DNA of 64,000 nucleotides from Hufsiella arboris (GTDB lineage: Bacteria; Bacteroidota; Bacteroidia; Sphingobacteriales; Sphingobacteriaceae), in assembly GCF_009834875.1 (NCBI RefSeq), contig NZ_WVHT01000001.1, positions 620,001 through 684,000 of the forward strand, written 5' to 3'. Of the stretch, positions 18,647 through 28,700 are shown in pieces (positions within the stretch are counted from its first letter, which is position 1; each line of letters begins with the position of its first letter). The notes under the pieces were generated by a model, which saw nothing but the letters and a program-made list of their open reading frames with translations, was not told the origin of the DNA and did not search any database. A program made the translations under genes and the position numbers.

Positions 18647-19177
18647 ATGAAAAATGCGCTATATAAATTTATACCCGGCCTGCTTGCTGTTCTTACGTTA
18701 AGTTTCAGCTCCTGCCTAAAAGAAAACGAGGATACATATGTCGATTTTACGAAAGTCGGCACAACCGTTGAGCTCCCGTTGGCTGCATTGAACCAGGAAA
18801 CTAGCGTTAAGGTAAAAGTACAAACCTATACAGCTGCCGATGCCGCTACCTTGCCCGTGGTTATAAACGTTGCGTCACCGGAGCCGTTAAAGAAAGATCT
18901 GGCGGTTACTCTGGGCATTAACGCTAACGACGCTTTAACAGCATTTAACACGGCGAATAAAACCGCCTATGTTTTACTTCCTGCCACCGCTTACACTGTC
19001 TCGAGTCTGTCGGCAACTATTCCTTCAGGGCAACGAACAGCTACAATTACCTTCCAAATTAATACAGCTATTGTAGGAACAACTACGAATTATGTTCTTC
19101 CGGTGACGCTTATTGACGCAAGCGGGGAAAAAATCAGTAACTATAATACCGTATTTTATAATATAGTTATTCGATAA
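18647..19177 (+). CDS. DUF1735 (BT_3987-like) domain lipoprotein (pair 4 operon)
   Basis: A 176-residue lipoprotein with lipobox Cys23 (SFSSC) followed by LKENEDTY. The mature part resembles the DUF1735/BT_3987 N-terminal beta-sandwich found in many accessory lipoproteins of Bacteroidota uptake loci: pattern VDFTKVGTTVELP, then ALNQETSVKVKVQ, an Ala/Asp/Thr-rich strand set, YTVSSLSATIPSGQRTATITF, and YVLPVTLIDASGEKISN. Such proteins often carry a C-terminal ligand or catalytic domain, but here only the single domain is present. The role is probably surface glycan binding or scaffolding (inference). It is the last gene before a terminator. Confidence 0.8.
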   Translation: MKNALYKFIPGLLAVLTLSFSSCLKENEDTYVDFTKVGTTVELPLAALNQETSVKVKVQTYTAADAATLPVVINVASPEPLKKDLAVTLGINANDALTAFNTANKTAYVLLPATAYTVSSLSATIPSGQRTATITFQINTAIVGTTTNYVLPVTLIDASGEKISNYNTVFYNIVIR

Positions 19178-19195
19178 AGGCGTAAATGTTTTTTT

Positions 19196-19230
19196 AAAGG
19201 TCGCGATCAGGAAGATTGCGACCTTTTTTT
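19196..19230 (+). terminator. Rho-independent terminator after pair 4
   Basis: Stem AAAGGTCGCGATC (19196-19208) with GATTGCGACCTTT (19214-19226), one G-T pair, 5-nt loop, followed by a T-run. Confidence 0.9.
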
Positions 19231-19313
19231 TGAGCCGATATTTGCAATGAGCCATTTAAATGGCAAATTTTGCTCAAAAATCTATCAATATTTCCAACAA
19301 AATGGTTTAAAAA

Positions 19314-19346
19314 TTTTGATTTCATAAACTTCATACGCATATTTAC
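19314..19346 (+). promoter_or_regulatory. Promoter-like block shared with the SusC gene at 25717
   Basis: TTTTGATT (19314-19321), 11 bp, then ATACGCATATTTAC (19333-19346), 36 bp before the start codon. The block before the 25717 gene has TTTTGATT, 11 bp, ATACACATTTTTAC at the same distance from its ATG. It reads as a -33 TTTG with a diverged -7 box. Confidence 0.55.
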
Positions 19347-19382
19347 TAATTATCAATCATTAACAAAAGAAAAAATTAGCGT

Positions 19383-22300
19383 ATGAAAAAACTTTTATTA
19401 AGTTTATTCGCCTCTTTTGTGCTCGTTCTAACCGTTCTGGCGCAAAATCGAACTGTTACCGGTACGGTAACAGCAAAGGACGATGGACAGCCACTCCCAG
19501 GAGTGAGTGTTAAGGTGAAAGGTTCCTCTAATGGTACCCAAACAGGACCAAACGGCCGGTATAGCTTGTCAGTACCAGCAAATGCAGTTTTGGTATTTTC
19601 TTACATTGGATTTACACAACGTGAAATTCCGGTCGGAGCATCCGAAAACGTTAGTATTGCCTTAGCTACAGATGCAAAACAATTGACTGAGGTGATTGTA
19701 ACTGGCGCCTATGGATTAAAGCAATCGTCCCGGGCAGCCTCATCCGACGCGCAGGTTGTCTCACAAGAACAATTAAATCCAATTCGTCAGACAAATTTAA
19801 ACAATGGCCTGGCTGGTAAGGTTGCCGGTATCCAGGTACGTAGCCAATCAGCAGCAACCCTGGGTAGAAACACAGAAATCCGTTTACGTGGGGCCTCAGG
19901 GTTTGGAACTGGAAGTGGTGCTTTGTATGTTGTGGACGGTACAATTGTTCCTAATATTGACGACATCAACCTTGATGACATTGATAATGTGTCAGTTTTA
20001 CAGGGGCCTGCTTCATCAGCTCAGTTTGGTTCTCAGGGCGCAAATGGTGCGATTGTAATAACCACCTCGAGGGGTAAAAAGGCCGACGGCGTAGGTATCA
20101 CTTTAAACCTCGGTGCGAATTTTGATAATGCTTATGTTTTACCAAATTACCAGAATACTTATGCAGGCGGAGCAGCTGGCGACTTAATGCAGTATAATTG
20201 GAAGCAAGGTGATCCTGAAGAATGGAAAGCATTAGACGGCAAATATTATCATGATTATTCGGACGATAGCAGCTGGGGACCAAAAATGGTTGGCCAGGAG
20301 TACGTTCCATGGTATGCTTGGTATCCCGGAACCAAATATTCTTATAAAACCGCAAGCCTTAACCCCCAAAAAGATAATGCAAAGGATTATTTCAATACTG
20401 GTGTTACTTTAAATAACGGTCTCATCATTTCGAAGGCGGCAGATAATTTTGCTTATAAGTTATCTTACAATAATCAATATGTTCGTGGTTTAATACCAAA
20501 TAGCGACCTTAAAAAGAATGTGTTAAATTTTAACACCAGCTACGATTTGAACAAATATTTTACCGCTTCTGCCAATATAAACTACGTTACGCAAAAAGTA
20601 GGCGGTGAGGGCGGCGATGGAAGCAATGATTATGATGCGTATTCAAGTCAGTCGTCAGGTTCGTTCAACCAGTGGTTCCATCGGGATTTAGATATGAATA
20701 TCATGAATGAGTTACGTGGTCTGACGGTTCCTGACGCAACCACACCCGTTGGTTTATATGGAAGTTGGAATCACGCGAATCCGTCTTCTTATGATCCGTC
20801 AAATCCAAGAGCGTTTTATGCAGGAAATTATTGGTACAATTTCTACACTTATTACGACTTAGCTAATGTAGTAAACCAACGCGACCGTTTATATGGTGAT
20901 GTTGCTTTCACATATAAAGTAAATAACGATTTGAAGTTCACAGCTACTTATCGTAAAAATTTGACAACCACATTGGGTGAAGCAAAATACAGCTCACAGC
21001 TAAATTATAGTGGTCTTCAAACTACCGGTAATAATCCTACTGCTAAAGGATTCTATGGCACAGCAGAAACTTATTCAAATCGTCAGAACTATGAGTTTCT
21101 TGCATCTTATAATAAACAGATTCAAGACTTCACCATCGGCGTAAATGCGGGAACAGATATTTTCAGCTGGGATTACAAAGATAACGCAGCAAGTACTGTT
21201 AACGGATTAAGTGTAGATGACTTATTCACCGTTGGAAACTCAGTGGATCAACCGGCTATCGGCAACGGACGTGTTCAGGAGAAGTACCGTGCTGTTCTTG
21301 GAACAGCGTCAGTTGGCTACAAAAACTTTTTGTTCTTAAATGCTACATTGAGAAATGACTGGTTCTCAACACTGCCTGCAGATAACAACAGTATCTTATC
21401 GAAGTCATTCGGGGGCTCATTTGTATTCAGTGACTTATTGCCGTCAACCAAACCATGGTTAAGTTATGGTAAAGCCCGCGTTTCATATGGTGAAATTCCA
21501 CAGGCACTAGGCACATCCACTACCACATTCGGAGCCTATCGCTACCCGGGTGGTTTGTACGGTGTAAGTCAGTATAAATACGGAACGAACATTTTAATGT
21601 CAACTCCTGATCAGTTTGTCGATCCAAGTATCCAGGGAACAGTAACTGCATCTACTGAATTCGGGTTAGAATTATCTTTCCTGAACAACAGGTTGAATGT
21701 GGAAGGAACATACTACACAGGTAAGGATAAAAATATTCCTCAATCATTAGGTGTTAACGGAGCAAGTGGTTATTCTACTATTTTAACAAATATAGGTTTG
21801 ATTAAAAGAACTGGATTGGAATTGACATTGGGAGGTACTCCGGTTAAATCTCCAAACTTCCAGTGGAATATCAACGCTACTTTTTCCCGCCTTCTTAAGA
21901 ACGACGTAGAAGAGGTTAGTAAAAAATATGATGTAACCCGAATTACTCCTTCCGGTGCGCAGGTTTGGGGATCGACTATGCCTTATCTTGTGCATGAAGA
22001 AGGTAAACGTTGGGGCCAGATTTATGGTAACGGTATCAAGCGTAATGAAAATGGAGTTCCATTGTTAACGTCTTCAGGTGCGTATATCAACGATCCAAAT
22101 GTTTATTTCGGAAGTGTTTTGCCGATGTATACAGGCGGTCTTCAGAACTCATTTACTGTAATGAAAGATTTCGTAGTCAACGTAAATATTGATTATCAGT
22201 ATGGCGGTAAATTTGTTTCGCTCTCGAATATGTGGGGATCATATAGTGGATTAACTGCACGTACTGCAGCATTAAACGACAAAGGAGTTCCTGTTCGTGA

Positions 22301-22673
22301 TGCAGTAGCAGATGGCGGAGGCGTTCACGTCTTTGGAGTTGATCAAACCACTGGAAGTCCCGCAGATTACTACGTAGATGCAAAAACATACTACCAGAAT
22401 CTTTACAACAACAAAACGTTTGATGATTATATCTACGATTTAAGTTTTATTAAACTTCGTGAGCTTTCAATAGGATATAAAATTCCAGTTAAAAAGCTGA
22501 ATATCAATAAATATGTGAAAAATGCAACCGTTTCGTTAACCGGTAGAAACTTGTGGTTATTGTATTCAACAACCAAAGATTTTGATCCGTCAGAAGTGAG
22601 TTATATATATGGTGAAACAGCTCAATTGCCAGGTACCAGAGGTTTTGGATTTAATTTAAGAGTTGGTTTTTAA
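19383..22673 (+). CDS. SusC/RagA-family TonB-linked outer membrane protein (pair 5)
   Basis: A 1096-residue SusC, the longest here. Signal peptide MKKLLLSLFASFVLVLTVLA, almost identical to that of the 25717 gene; CarboxypepD_reg-like domain (GVSVKVKGSSNGTQ, FSYIGFTQRE), EVIVTGAYG, then the plug with GLAGKVAGI, GTGSGALYVVDGTIV and GPASSAQFGSQGANGAIVITT. The last motif departs from the common LYGSRASNG, a visible plug-loop variation. The barrel ends FNLRVGF and has a Gly/Asp/Ser-rich extracellular loop (GGEGGDGSNDYDAYSS). The SusD-like gene follows after 24 bp, then a two-domain lipoprotein. Substrate unknown. Confidence 0.97.
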   Translation: MKKLLLSLFASFVLVLTVLAQNRTVTGTVTAKDDGQPLPGVSVKVKGSSNGTQTGPNGRYSLSVPANAVLVFSYIGFTQREIPVGASENVSIALATDAKQLTEVIVTGAYGLKQSSRAASSDAQVVSQEQLNPIRQTNLNNGLAGKVAGIQVRSQSAATLGRNTEIRLRGASGFGTGSGALYVVDGTIVPNIDDINLDDIDNVSVLQGPASSAQFGSQGANGAIVITTSRGKKADGVGITLNLGANFDNAYVLPNYQNTYAGGAAGDLMQYNWKQGDPEEWKALDGKYYHDYSDDSSWGPKMVGQEYVPWYAWYPGTKYSYKTASLNPQKDNAKDYFNTGVTLNNGLIISKAADNFAYKLSYNNQYVRGLIPNSDLKKNVLNFNTSYDLNKYFTASANINYVTQKVGGEGGDGSNDYDAYSSQSSGSFNQWFHRDLDMNIMNELRGLTVPDATTPVGLYGSWNHANPSSYDPSNPRAFYAGNYWYNFYTYYDLANVVNQRDRLYGDVAFTYKVNNDLKFTATYRKNLTTTLGEAKYSSQLNYSGLQTTGNNPTAKGFYGTAETYSNRQNYEFLASYNKQIQDFTIGVNAGTDIFSWDYKDNAASTVNGLSVDDLFTVGNSVDQPAIGNGRVQEKYRAVLGTASVGYKNFLFLNATLRNDWFSTLPADNNSILSKSFGGSFVFSDLLPSTKPWLSYGKARVSYGEIPQALGTSTTTFGAYRYPGGLYGVSQYKYGTNILMSTPDQFVDPSIQGTVTASTEFGLELSFLNNRLNVEGTYYTGKDKNIPQSLGVNGASGYSTILTNIGLIKRTGLELTLGGTPVKSPNFQWNINATFSRLLKNDVEEVSKKYDVTRITPSGAQVWGSTMPYLVHEEGKRWGQIYGNGIKRNENGVPLLTSSGAYINDPNVYFGSVLPMYTGGLQNSFTVMKDFVVNVNIDYQYGGKFVSLSNMWGSYSGLTARTAALNDKGVPVRDAVADGGGVHVFGVDQTTGSPADYYVDAKTYYQNLYNNKTFDDYIYDLSFIKLRELSIGYKIPVKKLNINKYVKNATVSLTGRNLWLLYSTTKDFDPSEVSYIYGETAQLPGTRGFGFNLRVGF

Positions 22674-22697
22674 TCATTTAAGTGATAAAAGAATTAT

Positions 22698-24152
22698 ATG
22701 AAAAAGATTTTTAAATACGCGCTTTTCACGGCATTTGCATTCATTGTAACAAGTTGTGAGAAAATAAAGGACTTTGGTGATACCAATACAAGTCCGGATG
22801 GAACGACTATTCCAAATATCTCCGCATTATTAACCAATGTAGAGGCTGGCGGAATAGGCTCCTTTGCGTCAAACGGCACTCCTGCAATTAATGGAGCCCA
22901 ATACGCTCAATATTTTACAGAGACGCAATATCCTTCCACATCGTTATATGCATTGCCTCAAATAAGCTTTGCCGGATATTATAGCGGTAACTTGTATGAT
23001 TTGCAGAATATCATCAATCTGAATCAGAGCAAAAACATGAATAATGTTGCGACTATACTGCAGCAATATATTTTCTGGGTGATGACCGATTCTTGGGGAG
23101 ATATTCCATACAGCGAAGCCTTAAAAGGAATTGAAAAAGTAACTCCAAAATATGATACACAGGAGCAAGTTTATAAGGGAATTATTTCTACTCTGACAGC
23201 GACTGTCTCTGCCTTTGATAATTCACCAATCACAGGCGATATAATTTACAACGGTGATGTTGCTTCCTGGAAAAGAATGGCTAACTCGCTTCGTATGATG
23301 GCAGTTATACAACTGTCTAAACGCTATCCAAATGCAAGCGACTATGCCGGAACTGAATTCAGCAAGGCATTGACTGATGCCGGTGGTTATATAACATCAA
23401 ACGCTCAAAACTTTGACATCAATTATGAAGGCTCAAATTATAAAAGCAACTGGTGGAGTTTATATGACGGTCGTAAAGATTACGCCGAAAGCAAAACAGT
23501 TACTGACTTAACGGGATCGTTGGGAGATGGCCGCCAAAACGCGTTCGGTGGCTCAAGTGAAGTTCCAGGATCAACAGGTACTTCGAATGTTGGTATTCCC
23601 TATGGTCTTGACAGAACAGGCGCCACTGCATTCACTGATGCCAATACAAATTGGGCAAGAGTTTTAAGAGGTGATCTGAGAAATACAAATGGAACAGTTG
23701 TAATGATTGGCGCCGCAGATGTTGCACTTGCCCGCGCGGAAGCAGCTGACCGCGGATGGACGTCAGAAAACCTGACATCGGTTTATCAAGGCGGTATAGC
23801 TTTGTCTTTTGAACAATGGGGCATAGCAGCACCTTCATCAGGTTATCTAAATCAAAGCAATGTAGCCGTATCAGCGGCCCCTGGTACCGGAGCAAATATC
23901 AAAAATATCTCCGTTCAAAGATATCTTGCTGCTTACCCGGATGGCCATAAAGGATGGAATGTTTGGAGAAAATCCGGATTTCCCGCTTTAACACCTGCTC
24001 CGGCAGCAACTAACAGCAGTAAGCAAATTGTCCGGAGATTCACCTATGCACCAACAGAAGCCAGTACAAATGGTGCAAGCCTTAAGGAAGCAATTTCCAG
24101 GATACCAGGTGGTGTTGATTCACAGGATGCAAAAGTTTGGTGGGATCAATAA
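22698..24152 (+). CDS. SusD-like (SusD-like_2 type) outer membrane lipoprotein (pair 5)
   Basis: A 484-residue lipoprotein with lipobox Cys20 (IVTSC), then EKIKDFGDTNTSPDGTT. Features: LLTNVEAGG, GAQYAQYFTETQYPS (Tyr/Gln-rich), ILQQYIFWVMTDSWGDIPYSEA with the conserved D.WGDIPYSEA, WKRMANSLRMMAVIQLSKR, ALARAEAADRGW and ISVQRYLAAYPDGHKGWNVWRK. The last replaces the more usual QKW..L....EAW.E pattern, a recognised sub-branch feature. It should lid the SusC barrel encoded upstream. The next lipoprotein starts 24 bp downstream. Confidence 0.94.
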   Translation: MKKIFKYALFTAFAFIVTSCEKIKDFGDTNTSPDGTTIPNISALLTNVEAGGIGSFASNGTPAINGAQYAQYFTETQYPSTSLYALPQISFAGYYSGNLYDLQNIINLNQSKNMNNVATILQQYIFWVMTDSWGDIPYSEALKGIEKVTPKYDTQEQVYKGIISTLTATVSAFDNSPITGDIIYNGDVASWKRMANSLRMMAVIQLSKRYPNASDYAGTEFSKALTDAGGYITSNAQNFDINYEGSNYKSNWWSLYDGRKDYAESKTVTDLTGSLGDGRQNAFGGSSEVPGSTGTSNVGIPYGLDRTGATAFTDANTNWARVLRGDLRNTNGTVVMIGAADVALARAEAADRGWTSENLTSVYQGGIALSFEQWGIAAPSSGYLNQSNVAVSAAPGTGANIKNISVQRYLAAYPDGHKGWNVWRKSGFPALTPAPAATNSSKQIVRRFTYAPTEASTNGASLKEAISRIPGGVDSQDAKVWWDQ

Positions 24153-24176
24153 ATTTAAAATCTCAAATCGTAGAAA

Positions 24177-25184
24177 ATGAAAAATATTTTAAAATACACG
24201 TTCTTTGGTGCATTTGCCTTACTGATTAGTTTCAGTTGCCGAAAGGATGCTTTTGAAGGAACTGAAACAGGAGACTCAGGAACCACCCATATCAAGGTTG
24301 AAGAAGGGGGAGAAATTAAACAGTTTTTTGGACCGTTCACAGACATAAAACTAGCCCATTTATTTAGCCTTCGAAGAGACGCTGCTAACAACGCTGATCT
24401 GAATAAAACCAATACAATTAAATTGGAATCAAATGCAGGGATCATTGAAAAATACAATGAGGATAATGATGAATCTTTTGAGGAATTGCCGGCCAGTTTT
24501 TACACACTGGCATCAGATGCAGGGATTAATAAAACCAGTACCGGCTATGATTTTTTATTTAGCTCTGGTGAGTTTTCTAAAAACTTCAAAATTAAGTTAG
24601 ATGGAAGTAAGTGGGTCGATTTAAGTAAGAAGTATTCATTGGCGTTCAGAATAACTGATTATAACGGACTTACTCCAACTGCCGCAACCAGTGATAGTAT
24701 AATCGTACTGTTCAGCATTAAGAATAAATATGACGGCGTGTACGAAGTGACCGGAACAATGATTGATGTCACAAATCCGGCATATACACATGTGAATGAC
24801 GTTTTAGGCGCTGATGCCCCAACGCATTTACAATTACGGACAATATCGCCAACCAAATGCGTATTGTATGATGATTACTATATTGGAGGCTATTTTGTAG
24901 GCTTTAATGCTAACGGAAGTGGATCTTATTATGGAGCTTTCTGCCCGGTATTTGAGTTTGATCCTGCTACGGATAAAATTATCTCTGTGACAAACTATTA
25001 CGGACAACCGGCACCTAATACCAGATCTGCGAAATTAGACCCGTCTGGCATTAATCAATTTGATGCTGAAAGCAGAACAATGAGTGTTACTTATAATATG
25101 TTGCAGCCGAGTGTTGTTACGACTCCTCCGAACATCAGAGTGACATGGCAAGAAGTATGGAAGTTTATTGAAGAAAGACAATAA
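24177..25184 (+). CDS. DUF1735-type two-domain accessory lipoprotein (pair 5 operon)
   Basis: A 335-residue lipoprotein with lipobox Cys21 (SFSC after a hydrophobic stretch), then RKDAFEGTETGDSG. The N-terminal part (about 35-185) fits a DUF1735/BT_3987-like beta-sandwich (IIEKYNEDNDESFEELPASFYTLASD and YSLAFRITDYNG). The C-terminal part (about 187-335) starts IKNKYDGVYEVTGTMIDVTNP and continues with aromatic strands, resembling the DUF4361-like C-terminal domain that often follows DUF1735. The function is inferred as surface ligand binding beside SusCD; no catalytic motif is visible. Terminator downstream. Confidence 0.78.
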   Translation: MKNILKYTFFGAFALLISFSCRKDAFEGTETGDSGTTHIKVEEGGEIKQFFGPFTDIKLAHLFSLRRDAANNADLNKTNTIKLESNAGIIEKYNEDNDESFEELPASFYTLASDAGINKTSTGYDFLFSSGEFSKNFKIKLDGSKWVDLSKKYSLAFRITDYNGLTPTAATSDSIIVLFSIKNKYDGVYEVTGTMIDVTNPAYTHVNDVLGADAPTHLQLRTISPTKCVLYDDYYIGGYFVGFNANGSGSYYGAFCPVFEFDPATDKIISVTNYYGQPAPNTRSAKLDPSGINQFDAESRTMSVTYNMLQPSVVTTPPNIRVTWQEVWKFIEERQ

Positions 25185-25206
25185 CCAAAAATATTTCTGA
25201 AATTTT

Positions 25207-25236
25207 AAAAAGGGCTTGCAAAACAAGCCCTTTTTA
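25207..25236 (+). terminator. Rho-independent terminator after pair 5
   Basis: Perfect 12-bp stem AAAAAGGGCTTG/CAAGCCCTTTTT with a CAAAA loop and terminal T-run, about 20 bp past the stop. Confidence 0.92.
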
Positions 25237-25613
25237 TTTATACTCAAATGCCTTTCGGCTTTACAAAATAATCGGGAAACGCTATATTTTATCTTGACGT
25301 TTGATAATAGTTGAGATGGATAGCAACAGTTTTACTCCTGCTTTAAGGTTTCCAACCAAGCTCTGTTCCTGAAAACCTCGTTATAAATAGATAAACGACA
25401 CGTGTACATCTGGACTTTAACCGCTAAGTGGGATTTCGTTAAATAATAAATTTTCTATTTAAAGTCAATCAGCTCTATCGTTAGAGTGTTTTTTTCTTCA
25501 TAGCATTTTACGTGCCAATTTTTAAAATTGCTGTTTATCAGTTGTTTATGTGAGAAATTTTATCTCATGCTTAATTGCAAATTTTTTAATTACGTGTCTT
25601 TAAAGCATGTCAA
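25237..25613 (+). other. Non-coding stretch upstream of pair 6
   Basis: About 380 bp between the terminator of pair 5 and the TGTTAAA boxes of pair 6. No convincing reading frame, RNA gene or repeat is seen. It is AT-rich, most strongly toward the downstream end. Confidence 0.5.
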
Positions 25614-25641
25614 CATTAAAAAAATGTTAAAAAATGTTAAA
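25614..25641 (+). promoter_or_regulatory. TGTTAAA box array upstream of SusC pair 6
   Basis: CATTAAA at 25614, TGTTAAA at 25625 and 25635 (spacings 11 and 10 bp), the same periodicity as the array before 13833. TTTTG follows 6 bp later. Confidence 0.55.
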
Positions 25642-25646
25642 AAAAA

Positions 25647-25679
25647 TTTTGATTGTAACATTCTGATACACATTTTTAC
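25647..25679 (+). promoter_or_regulatory. Promoter-like block shared with the SusC gene at 19383
   Basis: TTTTGATT (25647-25654), 11 bp, then ATACACATTTTTAC (25666-25679), 37 bp before the ATG. Spacing matches the block before 19383, suggesting a retained promoter after duplication. Confidence 0.55.
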
Positions 25680-25716
25680 CCTTCATTATTAATCATTAAA
25701 CAACAAAAATTAGCGT

Positions 25717-28700
25717 ATGAAAAAACTTTTATTAAGTTTATTCGCCTCATTTGTGTTAGTACTAAGTGTACTGGCACAAGAACGAACCGTTACAGGAACC
25801 GTAACGGCAAAGGAAGATGGTGGACCTCTTCCAGGTGTGAGTGTTAAAGTGAAGGGTTCTAATACAGGAACTCAGACAGCTGCAAATGGACGTTATTCCA
25901 TTTCAGTTCCTGCTAACTCTACCTTAGTCTTTACTTATATCGGTTATGGTTCTCAGGAACTTGCGGTTGGCAGCAAAACAACAGTAAACGCTTCTTTGAC
26001 TACTGATGCCAAGCAGTTGACAGAAGTTGTTGTAACAGCGGCCGGTATAAAAAAAGACAAAAAGAATTTAGGATACTCAGCAGACAACGTTTCTAATCAA
26101 GAGTTAACGGAAGGTCGCCAGACCAATATGATTAACGGATTGACTGGAAAGGTTCCCGGTTTACAGATTGGTCGTTCAAGCGGAGGTGTTAATACAGCAA
26201 CAAGGATCACCTTACGTGGACAGCGATCTTTAAATGGAAACAATCAACCATTGTTTGTAATTGACGGTATTCCCGTTGATAACTCAAGTATTCAGCCATC
26301 TTCAACTTCATCCAACCAGGTAGACGTTGGAAATCGTATTGGTGACATCAACCCTGACGATATTGAATCGGTGACAGTTTTAAAAGGCCCTAACGCAGCC
26401 GCGTTATATGGATCGCAGGCAACCAACGGCGCTATTGTCATTACCACTAAAAGTGGAAAAGACGCAGCGAGTCGTGGCAAGAAATTTGAAGTGTCTTATA
26501 ATTCAGCGTTTCTTTTGGATCAGGTTCAAAAGTTACCTACCCTGCAAAATGAGTATGGGTCAGGTTATGAAAACGGGACCGGCAATCCTTCAGTTTATGA
26601 TGAAATAGAAAACACTAACTGGGGTCCTAAATTTGACGGATCAATGGTTCAGTCTGGTCCAACTTTGGCGGACGGCTCTAAACTGATGATCCCTTACAGC
26701 GCCGTTCCGGATAACACAAAGAATTTTTTCGATAAAGGGCATAACATCCAAAATTCCATTTCTTTTTCAGGCGGCGGTGAAAAGGGTTCTTTTTATGGCT
26801 CTTTTTCGGATAATGAAGTTAGAGGGGTAATTCCAGGTGATAAGTTTAGAAGAAACACTGTCAACTTAAGTGGTAATGCTAAGCTAGCTAATCATTTTAC
26901 AATAAGCGGAAAAGTATCTTATAACAAAAACTTAACTAATACTTCTTTTCAAGGTGGAGGCGGTGCTTCAGGTGTTTATAACGCAGTGATTAATACCAGC
27001 CGCCAGATAAATCTATCTGATTTCAAGGATTGGAGAAATTATAAATTTGCTGCACCAAACGGTTATTTTGATGGTTACTATCCAAATCCATATTATGCTT
27101 TGGATAACAACCGCTTTAATAGTAACCTTGACAGGGTTTTAGGTAACATCCAAGTTGGATTTGATCCATACAAATGGTTAAATATTACCTATCGTTTGGG
27201 AACTGATTTTAGTTCAGACCGCCGTCACCAGACTTTTGAAAAAACCAGCTATACAACCGCTTATCAGCGTCCAAGCAGTACAACAGGTGGTATTACAGAT
27301 GATGCTATTACCAGACGTATCTTGAACTCAGATCTATTAGTAACATTTAAAAAAGATTTTGGCACTGATTTTACAACGTCACTTACTTTGTTAAATAATA
27401 TCCGTCAGGATGATAACAGGCAGTTAACTGCAAAAGCTACCGCAATCTCAATTCCTGGCTTTTTTAATTTATCAAACCGGGTTGGTGAGTTGAACAGTGA
27501 CGGTACACAACCCGAACAATCATTCAAATCACGTTTGGTTGGTTTTGCTGGTGATTTGAACATCGGCTTCCGCGACTATTTGTTCCTGAATGGTACTATC
27601 AGAAATGATGTATCTTCAACGTTGCCGAAAGAAAATCGCTCATACTGGTATCCGTCCGTTAACCTTAGCTTTGTTGTGACTGACGCGATATCTGCACTGA
27701 AAGATAACAACATTCTTTCTTATGCTAAATTGAGAGGTGGTGTTGCCAAAGTTGGAAGCACTGCAGATCCGTATGTGTTGCTTAATACATTCGGCGCTGG
27801 ATCTGGATTTCCTTTTGGATCGTTAGCTTCGTTTACGCTTTCAAATACAACAAACAACCCTGATTTGAAGCCAGAGTTTACGACTTCTTATGAAGCAGGA
27901 ACAGAATTGTCATTCTTGCAGGACAAACTTGGACTGGATTTCACTTATTATCGTACTTCTACGGATAATCAAATTATTCCGGTATCTGTTGCTCCTTCAA
28001 CTGGTTTTACAAGAGCTACTGTTAACGCTGGAAATATTTTAAACAAAGGTATCGAGGTCGCTTTGCGTATTAATCCGTTCAGGGGGCCGTTTTCCTGGAA
28101 TTTAAACTTTAATTATACCCACAATACAAGTACTGTGGAATCACTGTATCAGGATTCTAAAGAATTTCCATTTGGATCAGGAAATCCTGTGCCGGTAGCA
28201 ATTGTTGGGCAGCCGTGGCCGCTCTTAAAAGGAACAGCCTATTTGAGAGATCCGCAAGGAAATGTTGTTGTAGACGCCACAACGGGTTACATAAAAACCG
28301 ATCCAACGCAAAGAACTTTTGGGCAGGTAAATCCAAAGCATATATTTGGTTTAGCTAATACTTTTTCATATAAAGGGTTTTCGTTGTCGACTACGTTTGA
28401 TTACCGTACAGGAAACGTAATTTATTCAGGAACAAAGAATACGTTGACATTTACAGGTTCGACATTAGAAACAACACAATACGGCCGGGAACGTTTTATC
28501 TGGCCAAATTCAGTAATCGAAACGTCACCAGGGGTATTTACGCCAAATACTACAGTTAAAACCCGTAGCGGAAACTTTGATTTCTGGTATAGCAACTATA
28601 ACCAATTCGCAGAGTCAAGTATTATAGATGCAGCATTTATTAAATTAAGGGATGTGTCTTTTCAATACCAGTTTCCAAAGCAATGGCTTTCTAAAACACC

